DNA of 64,000 bases from Bacteroidota bacterium (GCA_017860275.1 JAFNAQ010000002.1:181089-245088); one strand, 5' to 3'. Shown: positions 26,542 through 36,241, counted from the first letter of the stretch. Program-made: numbers and translations. The notes: generated from the sequence alone by a model not told the origin.

Positions 26542-26557
26542 TTCTTTTTCTATTGTC

Positions 26558-27532
26558 TTATCTGAATATAATATAATCGACCTTCTCTGGATTTAGACTA
26601 ATAATCTTAACATAGTCAGGAATATTCTCAATATGAACTTTAAGTTTTCTCTTCTGCCTAATATCAAAATTATTTTCAACCGTTACCCTTAACTTCGACT
26701 TGTCAAATCTTTTATAATCCTTAACAGCTATTCTATATTTTAGTTTTACTGTCGAAGGGAATAGTTTAATACTATCATATTGAATATTATCTTTATTAAT
26801 AAGTAATTCGACTTCATCTTCAGTGAATTTATCTACTAGTAATTGTATGGGAACATTATTAGTATAATACCTTATACCTAAGGAATCGGATAAACTTTGT
26901 AGGGGTATGAAAAACACAGTCGATTTATCTATATTCTTTATCTTAATATCTTTAGTAAATATGGTATCGATACCTCTTATTTCATTGGCAGGTCCTTCAA
27001 TAATTACTTCATCAACAAATAGCTTTGGCTCAGAATACAAGTAATATGATTTTTTAAATTCAAATTTTGTATTAGATATAACCTTTACTTTCTTCTTTAT
27101 TGTTCTTTGCCAATGCAAAACAATATTATCTGGAGAGATATCTTTTATCGTTTCCTTTATTCTAGTATTTTTAATAATTATATCTTTTATAGAAGATACT
27201 CTAATTTTTGCTACACCAAATGACTTATTTACTCTTAATTCATTAATATCAATTATTATTGGTCTTAACTTACTAATTCTATTCTGCAATATTTGATCAA
27301 AACCAGTGGATTGATATTGCACATTAATTATACTATCGGAAGGATTGATTATTGCCTTATTATTATATTTATCTACAAAAATAATAGGGTAAGAGATTGT
27401 ATAAATATAGGTTTGTGATAGAGTAAGAAATGCCCATATAGAAAATGCAACAACTAAACTCAAAATAATTGCCATAAATTTTGAACTTCCTAATATTCTC
27501 TTATGAATTGAAATCTTCTCAGTCTTATTCAT
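26558..27532 (-). CDS. YbbR/CdaR-like membrane-anchored protein
   Basis: 324 residues from the ATG at 27532-27530 (MNKTEKISIHKRIL). The longer frame to 27568 is rejected because it runs into the yajC terminator hairpin. One N-terminal membrane helix (about residues 20-40, SKFMAIILSLVVAFSIWAFL) is followed by repeated beta-rich YbbR-like units. Weakly conserved, as usual in Bacteroidota. A minus-strand -7 box TATTTTTG (27548-27541) lies 8 bases before the start, so it may have its own promoter. Known relatives regulate c-di-AMP synthase, but no such enzyme is adjacent. Confidence 0.82.
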   Translation of the reverse strand: MNKTEKISIHKRILGSSKFMAIILSLVVAFSIWAFLTLSQTYIYTISYPIIFVDKYNNKAIINPSDSIINVQYQSTGFDQILQNRISKLRPIIIDINELRVNKSFGVAKIRVSSIKDIIIKNTRIKETIKDISPDNIVLHWQRTIKKKVKVISNTKFEFKKSYYLYSEPKLFVDEVIIEGPANEIRGIDTIFTKDIKIKNIDKSTVFFIPLQSLSDSLGIRYYTNNVPIQLLVDKFTEDEVELLINKDNIQYDSIKLFPSTVKLKYRIAVKDYKRFDKSKLRVTVENNFDIRQKRKLKVHIENIPDYVKIISLNPEKVDYIIFR

Positions 27533-27549
27533 TATAGTGCAAAAATAAT

Positions 27550-27580
27550 AAAAAAGGGCAGACTTCACAGTCTACCCTTA
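27550..27580 (-). terminator. intrinsic terminator after yajC
   Basis: On the minus strand AAGGGTAGACT pairs with AGTCTGCCCTT (4-base loop), followed by TTTTATTATT. It overlaps the longer YbbR reading frame and supports the shorter start at 27532. Confidence 0.8.
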
Positions 27581-27603
27581 TAATATTTTCAATAATCTAT
27601 TAA

Positions 27604-27927
27604 TTATTTCTTTTCTGTAGCATTAGAGAGATCAACTGCAACGGCTGATTTTTCCATTTCTACTCTAACATCATTAGAAATTTCAACAATTACAGTAGTT
27701 TCTTTTACTTCTATAATCTTTCCATGAATACCACCAATGGTGATAACTTTTTGACCTTTTTGTAGAGATTCACGGAATTGTTTTTCCTTCTTTGCTTTTT
27801 GAGTTTGAGGACGAATCATAAAGAAATAGAATATTACTACTATTGCTAATAACATTACTATTTGACTCCAACCTCCACCTGATCCACCTTGTTGAGGTGA
27901 CATTAATAATACGTTTAATAAATTCAT
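27604..27927 (-). CDS. yajC: preprotein translocase subunit YajC
   Basis: 107-residue single-pass accessory of the Sec translocon (SecDF-YajC). A membrane helix at about residues 22-40 (IVMLLAIVVIFYFFMIRPQ) is followed by QTQKAKKEKQFRESLQKGQKVITIGGIHGKI, the YajC signature (RPQ..KK.....L..G..V.T.GG..G.I). The N-terminus is Met/Gly-rich as in other Bacteroidota YajC. Between DUF1573 and YbbR genes. Confidence 0.95.
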   Translation of the reverse strand: MNLLNVLLMSPQQGGSGGGWSQIVMLLAIVVIFYFFMIRPQTQKAKKEKQFRESLQKGQKVITIGGIHGKIIEVKETTVIVEISNDVRVEMEKSAVAVDLSNATEKK

Positions 27928-27972
27928 TTTCGTTTTTTTTAATTTGTAAGTATTATATTCTTAATATTTTGT

Positions 27973-28389
27973 TTAAATTACTTCTGCAACAATTCGAAGC
28001 TTGGTAGTTGAAGGAGATGTATTAGCTAATACAGAAACTTCCTTTGATATCCTCATCCCACTACTATTACTTGAATCATAGGTAACTGTTATCTGACCTT
28101 CTGCTCCTGGAGCTATTGGCTCTTTTGGATAATCAGCAACAGTACATCCGCAATTTCCGCTTACTGAAGAAATAATTAAATCACTTTTTCCTGAATTCAC
28201 AAACTTAAAGCTGCAAGTAACTCTTTCTCCATCTGTTAAGCGTCCAAAATCAATTAATTCCTTTTCAAATTTAATTGATGTTGTATTTTCAATTAAATCT
28301 GCATTAATCTTTGATTCATTTTTTTTACACGAGGACAAAGATAAAGTTATTATTGAAACCAACAAAATATTAATAAATATGTTTTTCAT
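27973..28389 (-). CDS. DUF1573 lipoprotein
   Basis: 138 residues. The lipoprotein signal peptide ends LSLSSC (lipidated Cys at about residue 21). A DUF1573 domain follows: IKFEKELIDFGRLTDGERVTCSFKFVNSGKSDLIISSVSGNCGCT (core GNCGCTV), then EPIAPGAEGQITVTYDSS. It is an immunoglobulin-like fold of unknown role in the periplasm or at the outer membrane. Lies 12 bases after nusB and 45 bases before yajC. Confidence 0.9.
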   Translation of the reverse strand: MKNIFINILLVSIITLSLSSCKKNESKINADLIENTTSIKFEKELIDFGRLTDGERVTCSFKFVNSGKSDLIISSVSGNCGCTVADYPKEPIAPGAEGQITVTYDSSNSSGMRISKEVSVLANTSPSTTKLRIVAEVI

Positions 28390-28401
28390 TATTCTTTAAT
28401 T

Positions 28402-29382
28402 TTATTCATATCCTTCAAGAACTTCAATTCCTTGATCAATTTTTTTAATCTTGCCTAAAGATCTTAAATCCACAACTAATTTGTCCAATAATCCATTAAC
28501 AAATAATTTACTTTTTTCGGTTGAAAATTCTTTAGAAAGCTCAATATATTCGTTTAAAGTAACCCTAATTGGAATTGTTGGACAATACATTAACTCCACA
28601 AGACCCATTTTTATTATCAAGATATCCAAAATTGCTAGTCTCTCTACCTCCCAATTTTGAATCCTTTTTTCAATCATTTGCTCTAAATCAACATTTTTTT
28701 CAACTGTTTTACGGAAAATCTTTAATAAGAATTCTTTGTCTGTTTCAAGACCTAAATCTTCCTTTGAATCATCAAAGACCTTTAGTAGGCGTTTTAATGT
28801 ATTATCTTCTTCTTTAAAGTCTTTAAGGTACTTTATTAGGTATTGAGTTAGTATCTCATAATCACATTCCCAATTAAGCTCTAATTCACATATTATATCA
28901 TAAAGTTGTTCATTCTTAATAATATAGTTTTTGAAAAGCTGTACAATTAATAATTTATCAGCATCGTAGCTCTCTTCTTGAGAGTTTATATAATTTTTAT
29001 ATGACTCTGAATTTTTGAACTTAGTAAAGATATTCTTTATTACTTCTCTTGAATCTGACCAATTTACTTTCAATCGAACAATCTCACGTGTTAAATCAGC
29101 ATTATCAACTAATTGTGATAACATTTTGTTTTCAACGAATCTAAGACTGGGATTTAATTCTTCTTCGGAAGGATAATACTTCTGTTTAGCTTCTTCTATT
29201 TGCTCAATTGCTATTGAGCGAATTTCTAAAATTGCAGAAAATAGATAAACTTGTAGATTACTGAGTTTTTCTAGACTTACTAGTAATTTTTTTTCTGCAT
29301 CTAAAATATCAGAACTATTTGAAACTTGATAAGCGTAAAGAGCTTGTAACGCTTTTGCTCTAAAAAAATGACGATTTAACAT
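28402..29382 (-). CDS. nusB: transcription antitermination factor NusB, long Bacteroidota form
   Basis: 326 residues, about twice the E. coli protein. The N-terminal LNRHFFRAKALQALYAYQ and the C-terminal VERLAILDILIIKMGLVELMYCPTIPIRVTLNEYIELSKEFSTEKSKLFVNGLLDKL carry the NusB signatures (core IPIRVTLNEYIELSKEFS). The extra middle helices (about residues 60-230) are normal in this phylum. It binds boxA RNA and acts in rRNA antitermination. First gene of a conserved minus-strand cluster. Confidence 0.94.
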   Translation of the reverse strand: MLNRHFFRAKALQALYAYQVSNSSDILDAEKKLLVSLEKLSNLQVYLFSAILEIRSIAIEQIEEAKQKYYPSEEELNPSLRFVENKMLSQLVDNADLTREIVRLKVNWSDSREVIKNIFTKFKNSESYKNYINSQEESYDADKLLIVQLFKNYIIKNEQLYDIICELELNWECDYEILTQYLIKYLKDFKEEDNTLKRLLKVFDDSKEDLGLETDKEFLLKIFRKTVEKNVDLEQMIEKRIQNWEVERLAILDILIIKMGLVELMYCPTIPIRVTLNEYIELSKEFSTEKSKLFVNGLLDKLVVDLRSLGKIKKIDQGIEVLEGYE

Positions 29383-29505
29383 TCTTCGGGTTTAAATTTC
29401 GGAATGCAAAGATACATTATTTTAGTAAAATGACAATATGTTTGTCTCTAACATTAAAAAATCCTCATTTTAACTTTTAATTTTATGCCTTTACTTTTAT
29501 TTTAG

Positions 29506-29513
29506 TAACTTTG
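29506..29513 (+). promoter_or_regulatory. -7 box upstream of the SulP transporter
   Basis: TAACTTTG, a TAnnTTTG match, 24 bases before the chosen ATG at 29538. No clear TTG at -33. Confidence 0.5.
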
Positions 29514-29537
29514 CAAATCTTAATTTTACTAATTATT

Positions 29538-31256
29538 ATGTCTAAATTTAATATTAAAGAGGTTTTCCAACCTAAGTTTTTCACGTTGATAAAAAGTCGT
29601 TCCTATACAAAGAAGGCTTTTATTTCCGATTTAATTGCAGGTATTATAGTTGGAGTTGTTGCTATTCCTTTGGCAATAGCTTTTGGTATTGCATCTGGTG
29701 TTAGTCCTCAACAAGGTTTATTAACTGCTATTCTCGCAGGATTTTTAATATCCTTTTTGGGAGGAACAAGTGTACAAATTGGAGGACCCACAGGAGCTTT
29801 CATTGTAATCATTGCTGGCGTTATTACTCAGTTTGGGTTTCAAGGATTGATTGTTGCAACAGTTCTTGCAGGTATAATGCTTGTATTAATGGGGATACTT
29901 AAACTAGGAGATGTAATAAAGTTTATGCCATACCCGATAATAGTTGGATTCACCTCAGGAATTGCTGTTGTAATTTTTTCAACTCAGATGAAAGATTTCT
30001 TTGGGTTAACTGCTCTTAATGGCTCTGAGCTTGTTGTACCTTCAGAGTTCATAGATAAATGGATGGTTTATTTCGAAAATTTCTCTACAATTAATCCTTG
30101 GGCAACAATAATTGCAGTTACAACGGTTTTTATTGGTTTCTCTTGGCAAAAAGTAACTAAAGTTATACCTGGGAGTTTAGTAGCTTTAATTTTATGTACA
30201 GTTTTTGCTATTGTCTTAAAAAACTACTTTGGAATCGAAGTTGCAACAATTGGAAGTAAATATCCTGAACTTTCGGGAGGCTCTCCTATTCCTGCTCCTA
30301 TTACTCCTGAACTTAATATGAAATCCATTCGTTTACTAATTTCTCCAGCTTTTACTATTGCAATGCTTTGTGCTATTGAGAGTTTACTTTCAGCCATGGT
30401 TGCTGATGGTGCTATTGGAAAAAAACATAATTCAAATACAGAACTTATAGCTCAAGGTATTGCAAATATTACAGTTCCTTTTTTTGGTGGTATCCCTGCT
30501 ACAGGAGCAATTGCAAGAACAATGGCAAATATTAATAATGGAGGAAGAACTCCTGTTGCTGGTATTGTTCACGCTATATTCTTATTACTAATATATTTAT
30601 TCTTGATGCCTCTTGCTGCACATATCCCATTTGCAGCCTTGGCAGGAATATTAGTTATTGTAAGTTATAATATGAGTGAGTGGCGTTCTTTTAAAGCAAT
30701 TCTTAAGGCTCCTAAATCTGATGTTATAGTTCTAATTCTAACATTTTTCCTTACAGTTGTATTTGACCTAACTATTGCAATCGAGATTGGTCTATTATTG
30801 GCTGCTATACTATTTATTAAACGAGTTATGGATACGTCGGGAATCAAGGTTATTGAAAATGAAATTGCACGTACCGAAGATAGAGAAGCAACGGATATAG
30901 AACTAGAAACCATATCAAAAGAAATTGAAATATACGAAATAGATGGACCATTCTTCTTTGGTATTGCAAATACATTTGACGAAATTAATAATGAAACCAA
31001 GTCGCATAGACCTAAGGTTAGGATTATTCGGATGAGAAAAGTCCCATTTATTGATTCAACTGGTATCAAAAACTTAAAATCTCTTTGTGAACGTTCTAAG
31101 AAAGAAAAAATTCAAGTTATCCTTTCTGGGGTAACAATTGAGGTTTATGAAACTTTAGATAAGTCTGGTTTTATTGATAGCTTTGGAAGACATTATATAT
31201 TTGACCATATCTCAAAAGCAATGGATAAGGCAAATGATATAATAAAGAATACATAG
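29538..31256 (+). CDS. SulP-family anion transporter with STAS domain
   Basis: Inner-membrane SLC26-type transporter for sulfate, bicarbonate or another anion. 572 residues from the ATG at 29538 (MSKFNIKEVFQPKFF); the longer frame starts inside the promoter. The membrane domain has the typical SDLIAGIIVGVVAIPLAIAFGIASGVSPQQGL opening (core SDLIAGIIVGVVAIPLA) and FFGGIPATGAIARTMANI. The C-terminal STAS domain contains IYEIDGPFFFGIA and VPFIDSTGIKNL. The substrate cannot be told. It is 21 bases upstream of an ABC uptake operon. Confidence 0.93.
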   Translation: MSKFNIKEVFQPKFFTLIKSRSYTKKAFISDLIAGIIVGVVAIPLAIAFGIASGVSPQQGLLTAILAGFLISFLGGTSVQIGGPTGAFIVIIAGVITQFGFQGLIVATVLAGIMLVLMGILKLGDVIKFMPYPIIVGFTSGIAVVIFSTQMKDFFGLTALNGSELVVPSEFIDKWMVYFENFSTINPWATIIAVTTVFIGFSWQKVTKVIPGSLVALILCTVFAIVLKNYFGIEVATIGSKYPELSGGSPIPAPITPELNMKSIRLLISPAFTIAMLCAIESLLSAMVADGAIGKKHNSNTELIAQGIANITVPFFGGIPATGAIARTMANINNGGRTPVAGIVHAIFLLLIYLFLMPLAAHIPFAALAGILVIVSYNMSEWRSFKAILKAPKSDVIVLILTFFLTVVFDLTIAIEIGLLLAAILFIKRVMDTSGIKVIENEIARTEDREATDIELETISKEIEIYEIDGPFFFGIANTFDEINNETKSHRPKVRIIRMRKVPFIDSTGIKNLKSLCERSKKEKIQVILSGVTIEVYETLDKSGFIDSFGRHYIFDHISKAMDKANDIIKNT

Positions 31257-31277
31257 TAGTTATATCAATAAAACAAT

Positions 31278-32267
31278 ATGAATAAATATAAACATTATTA
31301 TTACTACCTGTTGCTTTTTATAATTGCACTTGGCTTAGTGTTTCTTGGCTTAGTATTAGGTAGTGTTGATATTGATATTATTTCTTATTTAAAAGGCGAG
31401 GCTGATCAAACAACAGTATATATTATTAATAATATTCGATTACCAAGGGTATTAATGTCTGTTTTAGCTGGTGCTGGTCTTGCTGTATGTGGAGCTGCGT
31501 ACCAAGCAATATTTCGAAATCCACTTTCTGATCCATATATTCTTGGTGTATCTTCAGGAGCTTCACTTGGAGCGTCCTTAGCTATTGTATTTGGTCTTGA
31601 AGGTTTATTCTTTGGAATATCTGGTTTTGCCTTTGCCTTTGCACTTTTTACAGTATGGTTTATTGTAAAAATATCATCTATAGGAAATCGATTACATAAT
31701 ACTACCCTATTATTATCTGGTATATCTATCAACTTCCTAATGGCTTCAATTATTTCCTTACTTATGGTAATGAATAAGGAAAGTATGGATAAAATCATTT
31801 TCTGGACAATGGGTTCTATGTCGAGTGCTAAATTCTCTGACCTTGGAATTGTTCTTTTCTTTGTTCTATTGGGTATTGTTGTAATTAGAATTTTTGCAAA
31901 GGAACTAAATATATTACTAACTGGTAGTGAAACGGCAAGAAGCCTTGGTGTCGATGTAGAAAAAACTAAGAAGATTATACTTTTCTTCTCTACCCTTATG
32001 ATTGCTGTAATTGTTTCATATTGTGGAGTAATTGGATTTATTGGTCTTATTGTTCCTCATATAATAAGGCTACTTGTTGGTTCCGATAATAGAAAGATTA
32101 TTCCTTACTCAATATTTGGAGGTATAATTTTCACACTAATTGCAGATATACTTGCACGAACACTTATCTCCCCTAGCGAGCTACCAATTGGCTCTATCAC
32201 TTCGATTGTTGGAGCACCATTCTTTATTTTCTTATTATATAATGCTAAAAAGAAACTTAATCCGTGA
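31278..32267 (+). CDS. FecCD/BtuC-type ABC transporter permease
   Basis: Membrane subunit for uptake of iron-siderophore, heme or cobalamin. 329 residues with about nine to ten membrane helices. Family blocks visible are RLPRVLMSVLAGAGLAVCGAAYQAIFRNPLSDPYILGVSSGA (core NPLSDPYILGVSSGA), FIGLIVPHIIRLLVG and RTLISPSELPIG. It overlaps the ATPase gene by four bases (GTGA). No riboswitch is visible upstream, so the ligand is undecided. Confidence 0.94.
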   Translation: MNKYKHYYYYLLLFIIALGLVFLGLVLGSVDIDIISYLKGEADQTTVYIINNIRLPRVLMSVLAGAGLAVCGAAYQAIFRNPLSDPYILGVSSGASLGASLAIVFGLEGLFFGISGFAFAFALFTVWFIVKISSIGNRLHNTTLLLSGISINFLMASIISLLMVMNKESMDKIIFWTMGSMSSAKFSDLGIVLFFVLLGIVVIRIFAKELNILLTGSETARSLGVDVEKTKKIILFFSTLMIAVIVSYCGVIGFIGLIVPHIIRLLVGSDNRKIIPYSIFGGIIFTLIADILARTLISPSELPIGSITSIVGAPFFIFLLYNAKKKLNP

Positions 32268-33025
32268 TAGTAGAAGTAAACAAATTATCTTATTTTGTTC
32301 CTAACAAGGAGATTCTTCGCCAGATTAGTTTTTCGTTGAAAGCTGGGGGATTTTATATTGTAGTTGGCTCTAATGGATCAGGAAAAACAACTCTATTGAA
32401 ATGTCTTTCGGGTTCATTAAACACAGAAACAAAATGTATTAAGATAAATAATGAATATATTAATACTTATTCCCCAAAAAGGCTGGCTAAACAAATATCT
32501 ATTGTACCTCAAAATACAGAGATTCTTTTCGACTTCTCTGCCCTTCAGATTGTAATGATGGGAAGAATGCCTTATCAAAGACTTCTGCAAACCGATTCTG
32601 CCTTAGATTATGATATTGTTCGTAATAGTATGTTAAGAACTAACACTTGGCATCTAAGAAATAGATCAATTAAGCAATTGAGTGGCGGTGAATTGCAACG
32701 AACAATAATAGCAAGGGCTCTAGCTCAACAAACTCCTATCATGCTCCTAGACGAACCAATTTCTAATCTTGATATTCGTCACCAATTCGAGATAATGGAG
32801 TTATTAAAGAGAATAAACCAAGAGAATCAAACTACAATTTTCATTATTCTTCATGACCTAAACCTTGCACTAAAATATGCTGATGAAGTATTGGTTATAG
32901 ATAATGGAGAGCTTATTCACAAGGGTAAGGCAATAGATATATTAACTAAAGAAAATATTGAAAATATCTTTGGAGTAAATGCAAATATCATTGACAATTC
33001 CTTTATCCATCTAAACAAAAAATAA
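32264..33025 (+). CDS. ABC transporter ATP-binding protein (FecE/BtuD type)
   Basis: Energises the adjacent permease. 253 residues with a GTG start overlapping the permease stop (GTGA). Walker A is VGSNGSGKTTLLKCL, the signature is LSGGELQRTIIARAL, Walker B is IMLLDEPISNLD and the H-loop is FIILHDLNLALKYAD. Two bases separate it from the binding-protein gene. Ligand class as for the permease. Confidence 0.95.
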   Translation: MIVEVNKLSYFVPNKEILRQISFSLKAGGFYIVVGSNGSGKTTLLKCLSGSLNTETKCIKINNEYINTYSPKRLAKQISIVPQNTEILFDFSALQIVMMGRMPYQRLLQTDSALDYDIVRNSMLRTNTWHLRNRSIKQLSGGELQRTIIARALAQQTPIMLLDEPISNLDIRHQFEIMELLKRINQENQTTIFIILHDLNLALKYADEVLVIDNGELIHKGKAIDILTKENIENIFGVNANIIDNSFIHLNKK

Positions 33026-33026
33026 A

Positions 33027-33968
33027 ATGAAATTTAGTCTAAAATACATATTATTTCTATCTTTAATATTAATTATAATCTCTTGTAATAGTGACAATAA
33101 GAATAATTCAACTAATCTAAAGAATAAAGATGTTTTAGTTATAAAAGATTACTATAATTTTGAGGTAGGTCTAAAAGAATATCCCAAGAGAATTGTCTCT
33201 GTCTCCCCTGCCATAACAGAACTTTTTTATGAATTTGAATCAGGTTATAAATTAATTGGAAGAACCGACTTTTGTAATTATCCAAAAGATAGCGTAAAGA
33301 ATATTAAATCTATTGGGGGAATAAATAATGCAAATATTGAACAAATAATTTCACTTCATCCTGACCTTGTAATCACATCTTCTATCTTTACTAAGAAAAT
33401 GGCAGATGTTATAAAAGGAGCAGGCATACCTATTATTTCTTTTCCTGAAAAAAAGAATATTGAAGGAGTTTATGAAACAATTGATATTTTGGGAAAGATT
33501 TTAAACAAGAAAGAAAAAGCGGATTCAATTATAAATAATATAAAAAATCGTTTACGAGAAATTAACCATAATAGAGAGCTAAGCCTTGGCTCTGGCTCAT
33601 CCACGAAAGCTATAAGAGCTCTACCAAAGGTATATTATGTTATTCAATATGGTTCCTCTGGAGATTTCTCAGCAGGTAAAGATACATATATCAATGAGAT
33701 AATATCTCTTGCTGGAGGAGATAATATAGCAAAAAACACAAAAAACTGGTCTTTCTCAAAAGAACAACTTTTTGCCAATCAACCAGATTATATCTTTCTA
33801 AGAAAAGAAGACTCAGCACAATTTATCAAAACTTCTCCTTACAACCAATTAAAAGCCGTCAAAGAAAAAAGAGTCTACGGAATAGAAAGCGGATGGATGG
33901 ACATTCAATCCTCACGAACCCTCCTAGCTATAGATTTTATCTCAAAAACAATAAACCGAAAAAAGTAA
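33027..33968 (+). CDS. ABC substrate-binding lipoprotein (BtuF/FepB type)
   Basis: 313 residues. The lipoprotein signal ends LIIISC (Cys20). The periplasmic-binding fold shows YPKRIVSVSPAITELFYEF, LIGRTDFCNYPKDSVKNIKSIGG, ISLHPDLVITSS, and the late GWMDIQSSRTLLAIDFI. The RIVSVSPAITE, GRTDFC and IGG features favour cobalamin- or heme-binding BtuF-like proteins, but the ligand is not proven. Third gene of the permease-ATPase-binding protein operon. Confidence 0.92.
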   Translation: MKFSLKYILFLSLILIIISCNSDNKNNSTNLKNKDVLVIKDYYNFEVGLKEYPKRIVSVSPAITELFYEFESGYKLIGRTDFCNYPKDSVKNIKSIGGINNANIEQIISLHPDLVITSSIFTKKMADVIKGAGIPIISFPEKKNIEGVYETIDILGKILNKKEKADSIINNIKNRLREINHNRELSLGSGSSTKAIRALPKVYYVIQYGSSGDFSAGKDTYINEIISLAGGDNIAKNTKNWSFSKEQLFANQPDYIFLRKEDSAQFIKTSPYNQLKAVKEKRVYGIESGWMDIQSSRTLLAIDFISKTINRKK

Positions 33969-34034
33969 AAGTTTATTCTTTTTGAAATAACAGAAAGCCA
34001 TATCAAACTTTTTTTACTTTGTTTTAATCTCAAC

Positions 34035-34091
34035 ATCATGGCATGATCTAAAAAACATCATGGCATGAAGTTGAGAAGATCATGGCATGAT
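34035..34091. repeat. three 13-bp palindromes ATCATGGCATGAT at exact 22-bp spacing
   Basis: Copies start at 34035, 34057 and 34079 (the second ends in G instead of T), each ATCATG-G-CATGAT. They lie in the 194-base region between convergent genes, so they are not an obvious promoter operator. The spacing equals about two helical turns. Confidence 0.8.
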
Positions 34092-34162
34092 ATTGACATC
34101 AGAATAAGGAAAAAATACTTCGAAACAGAGATTTGTTAGCTAAGAATCAAATATACGGAAAA

Positions 34163-35257
34163 TTATTGAACGATTAATTTCTTGGTTATTGCTCTATTAT
34201 TTGTTTGAATTGAAACATTATATGTTCCTTTTGTAAAGGATTCTAGATTAATCTCCAAAGATTGGCTTTCGTTGATATTGTATTTACTCATCATTCTTCC
34301 AAATAAATCTGTTATGATTACCTCTGCCTTATTTTCTAGACCTTGTATCTCTATTATTGTTTTATTTATTGCTGGATTTGGGTAAAGTTTTGCAGAAAGT
34401 TTATTATCAAATCTATCTAATAAAGATGTAAAACATGTAATATTGGAAAATCTACTCCAATATTGAGCATTACGATAACTCTCAATTGATGAACAAGGAA
34501 CATTTACTGGAATATTCATAGGTACATCTAAGAATATATCGGATGATTCAATTGTTGGAGGAATAACTGCAGCACAATTTATTGAAGTTAGATTAGTACA
34601 ATAATTAAAAGCACAATCTCCGATAAAGTTTACCGATTCAGGAATAGAGATGGATGTCAATCCAATACATAGACAAAAGGCATGTTTCTCTATTCGGGTA
34701 ACAGAGTTTGGAATTGAAACTGATGTCAAACCTTTGCAAAATTCAAAAGCATTTGCTCCAACGATGTTTACAGAGGAAGGTATAGTAAAACTACTCCTAC
34801 TATATGATTCTGGACAACGAAGCAATGTGTCTTGAGCCTTGTTATATAATACTCCGTCCAAGGAAGAATAATACATATTATTAGAATCAACATTTATTGA
34901 AACTAAACTAGGAATGATATAGAATGATGAAGCAATTATTGAGTTAATAGTTGCAGGGATTGAAATAGATGTTAGACTATCACAGTAGGTAAATGCCATT
35001 TCTCCAATTGAGTTAATATTATAGGTTTTATCATCATAAATTACTGTAGGAGGAATAACTAAGTCTCCAGAATACTCATTAAAGGAAGCTGTTGGGAAAT
35101 CACCTTTATAGGTAACCTCTACTGAGTAAGGAGAACTCATGGAAGTTATATTGTAGTAAATAGTCTGACCTTGATAGACTGATGAAAAATCTTCTGCACT
35201 AGCTTTAAAACTTAATACTATAATTATAGAAACCCAAACTAATAATAACCTTTTCAT
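34163..35257 (-). CDS. BspA-like leucine-rich repeat surface protein with T9SS sorting domain
   Basis: 364 residues. It has a signal peptide (about residues 1-21), then BspA-type (LRR_5) repeats of about 23 residues at roughly 70-260: SIGEMAFTYCDSLTSISIPATI, VGANAFEFCKGLTSVSIPNSV, RIEKHAFCLCIGLTSISIPESV and FIGDCAFNYCTNLTSINC (each around the AFxxCxxLTSIxIP core). The C-terminal T9SS domain includes LSAKLYPNPAINKTIIEI and VIITDLFGRMM. Such proteins often act in adhesion or host contact; here that is only family inference. Confidence 0.92.
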   Translation of the reverse strand: MKRLLLVWVSIIIVLSFKASAEDFSSVYQGQTIYYNITSMSSPYSVEVTYKGDFPTASFNEYSGDLVIPPTVIYDDKTYNINSIGEMAFTYCDSLTSISIPATINSIIASSFYIIPSLVSINVDSNNMYYSSLDGVLYNKAQDTLLRCPESYSRSSFTIPSSVNIVGANAFEFCKGLTSVSIPNSVTRIEKHAFCLCIGLTSISIPESVNFIGDCAFNYCTNLTSINCAAVIPPTIESSDIFLDVPMNIPVNVPCSSIESYRNAQYWSRFSNITCFTSLLDRFDNKLSAKLYPNPAINKTIIEIQGLENKAEVIITDLFGRMMSKYNINESQSLEINLESFTKGTYNVSIQTNNRAITKKLIVQ

Positions 35258-35446
35258 AAGCCTTGATTTATTTATCTATAAAATTGACTAATGCAAATGT
35301 AAGTATTTTTATCTACAAAAGCAACATTTTCTACTAGAAATAAAACAAAGAAAAATGTAAATTGTTTTGAAAAAATTGGAATAATTTACAAAAAAAACAA
35401 TAAGGGGGTGAAATATAGCATTTTACAAAGCTATTAATCAAAAGAA

Positions 35447-36241
35447 TTATTCAATTATTTTAATCGTTACAGGCGTACCAATTCTATAGCCAAGAAGCTC
35501 TGAAGCATTGGCTTTATTGATAGCAATCTGTAAATAACCTGTTGAGGAAACAGTTAAAAGAGGATTATTTATCCTCACATCAATATATGAAGTTGATATT
35601 TTCTCAATTTTGAACTTTTCAATTTCGATAAGAAACTTCCTATCTTTTAAAATATCGAGAAAATCATTAATAGTTATATTTAGGAATGCATTTCCGTAAG
35701 AATCAACATGAAATACTGTACATGAAATTGAGCCAAAAATATAGGCTGGTTTAATCTGACTTCCTTTACGATAAAAATCTTGAATTTCATAACCTAAATC
35801 CTCCACTGGTTCTCCTTTTGCAATCTCTGAGGCAACCTTGCAAAATAAATTAAAAGCAGAAAAGGTATAAAAGTTAGAGTCTTGAAACACACTCAATCCA
35901 TAAATCCTTACATCATTTAAAGTATCGAAGACTAAATTTGGTAAACCATTATCTGTACAAATAAAAAATTGATCATTCCATTTGATTAAAACGTGAAGAT
36001 TTTCACTCGATTCAGCGCAGTCAACATCAATAATATGAATAGTACCCTTTGGGAAACCAAGGCAAGCATTCTTAACTATAAAAGCTGCTGAGGGAATATT
36101 GAATTTATCAATATTGTGAGTTATATCCACAACATGACAATCTTCAATAATCGAATAGAGTTTTGCTTTTACAGCACCTACATAGTGGTCAGAATTTCCC
36201 CAATCGGTTGAAAGAGTTACTAATTGCATATTTGTAATCAA
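35447..36241 (-). CDS. SAM hydroxide adenosyltransferase family protein (DUF62/SAM hydrolase)
   Basis: 264 residues, cytoplasmic. Family members split S-adenosylmethionine to adenosine and methionine, relatives being chlorinase and fluorinase. The N-terminal LVTLSTDWGNSDHYVGAVKA, the VVDITHNIDKFNIPSAAFIVKNA block, GTIHIIDVD and CTDNGLPNLVF are all diagnostic. It is followed by a C-terminal beta domain (FHVDSYGNAFLNITINDF). It sits 29 bases after mgtC on the same strand. Confidence 0.92.
   Translation of the reverse strand: MITNMQLVTLSTDWGNSDHYVGAVKAKLYSIIEDCHVVDITHNIDKFNIPSAAFIVKNACLGFPKGTIHIIDVDCAESSENLHVLIKWNDQFFICTDNGLPNLVFDTLNDVRIYGLSVFQDSNFYTFSAFNLFCKVASEIAKGEPVEDLGYEIQDFYRKGSQIKPAYIFGSISCTVFHVDSYGNAFLNITINDFLDILKDRKFLIEIEKFKIEKISTSYIDVRINNPLLTVSSTGYLQIAINKANASELLGYRIGTPVTIKIIE

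Noticed and set aside
31278-33968. Cobalamin riboswitch for the BtuCDF-like operon
   Set aside because: Only 21 bases separate it from the SulP gene and no riboswitch-like conserved box is visible upstream of SulP either.
34035-34091. Possible CRISPR array (regular repeats)
   Set aside because: Units are 13-bp palindromes with 9-bp gaps, only three copies, no cas genes in the window.
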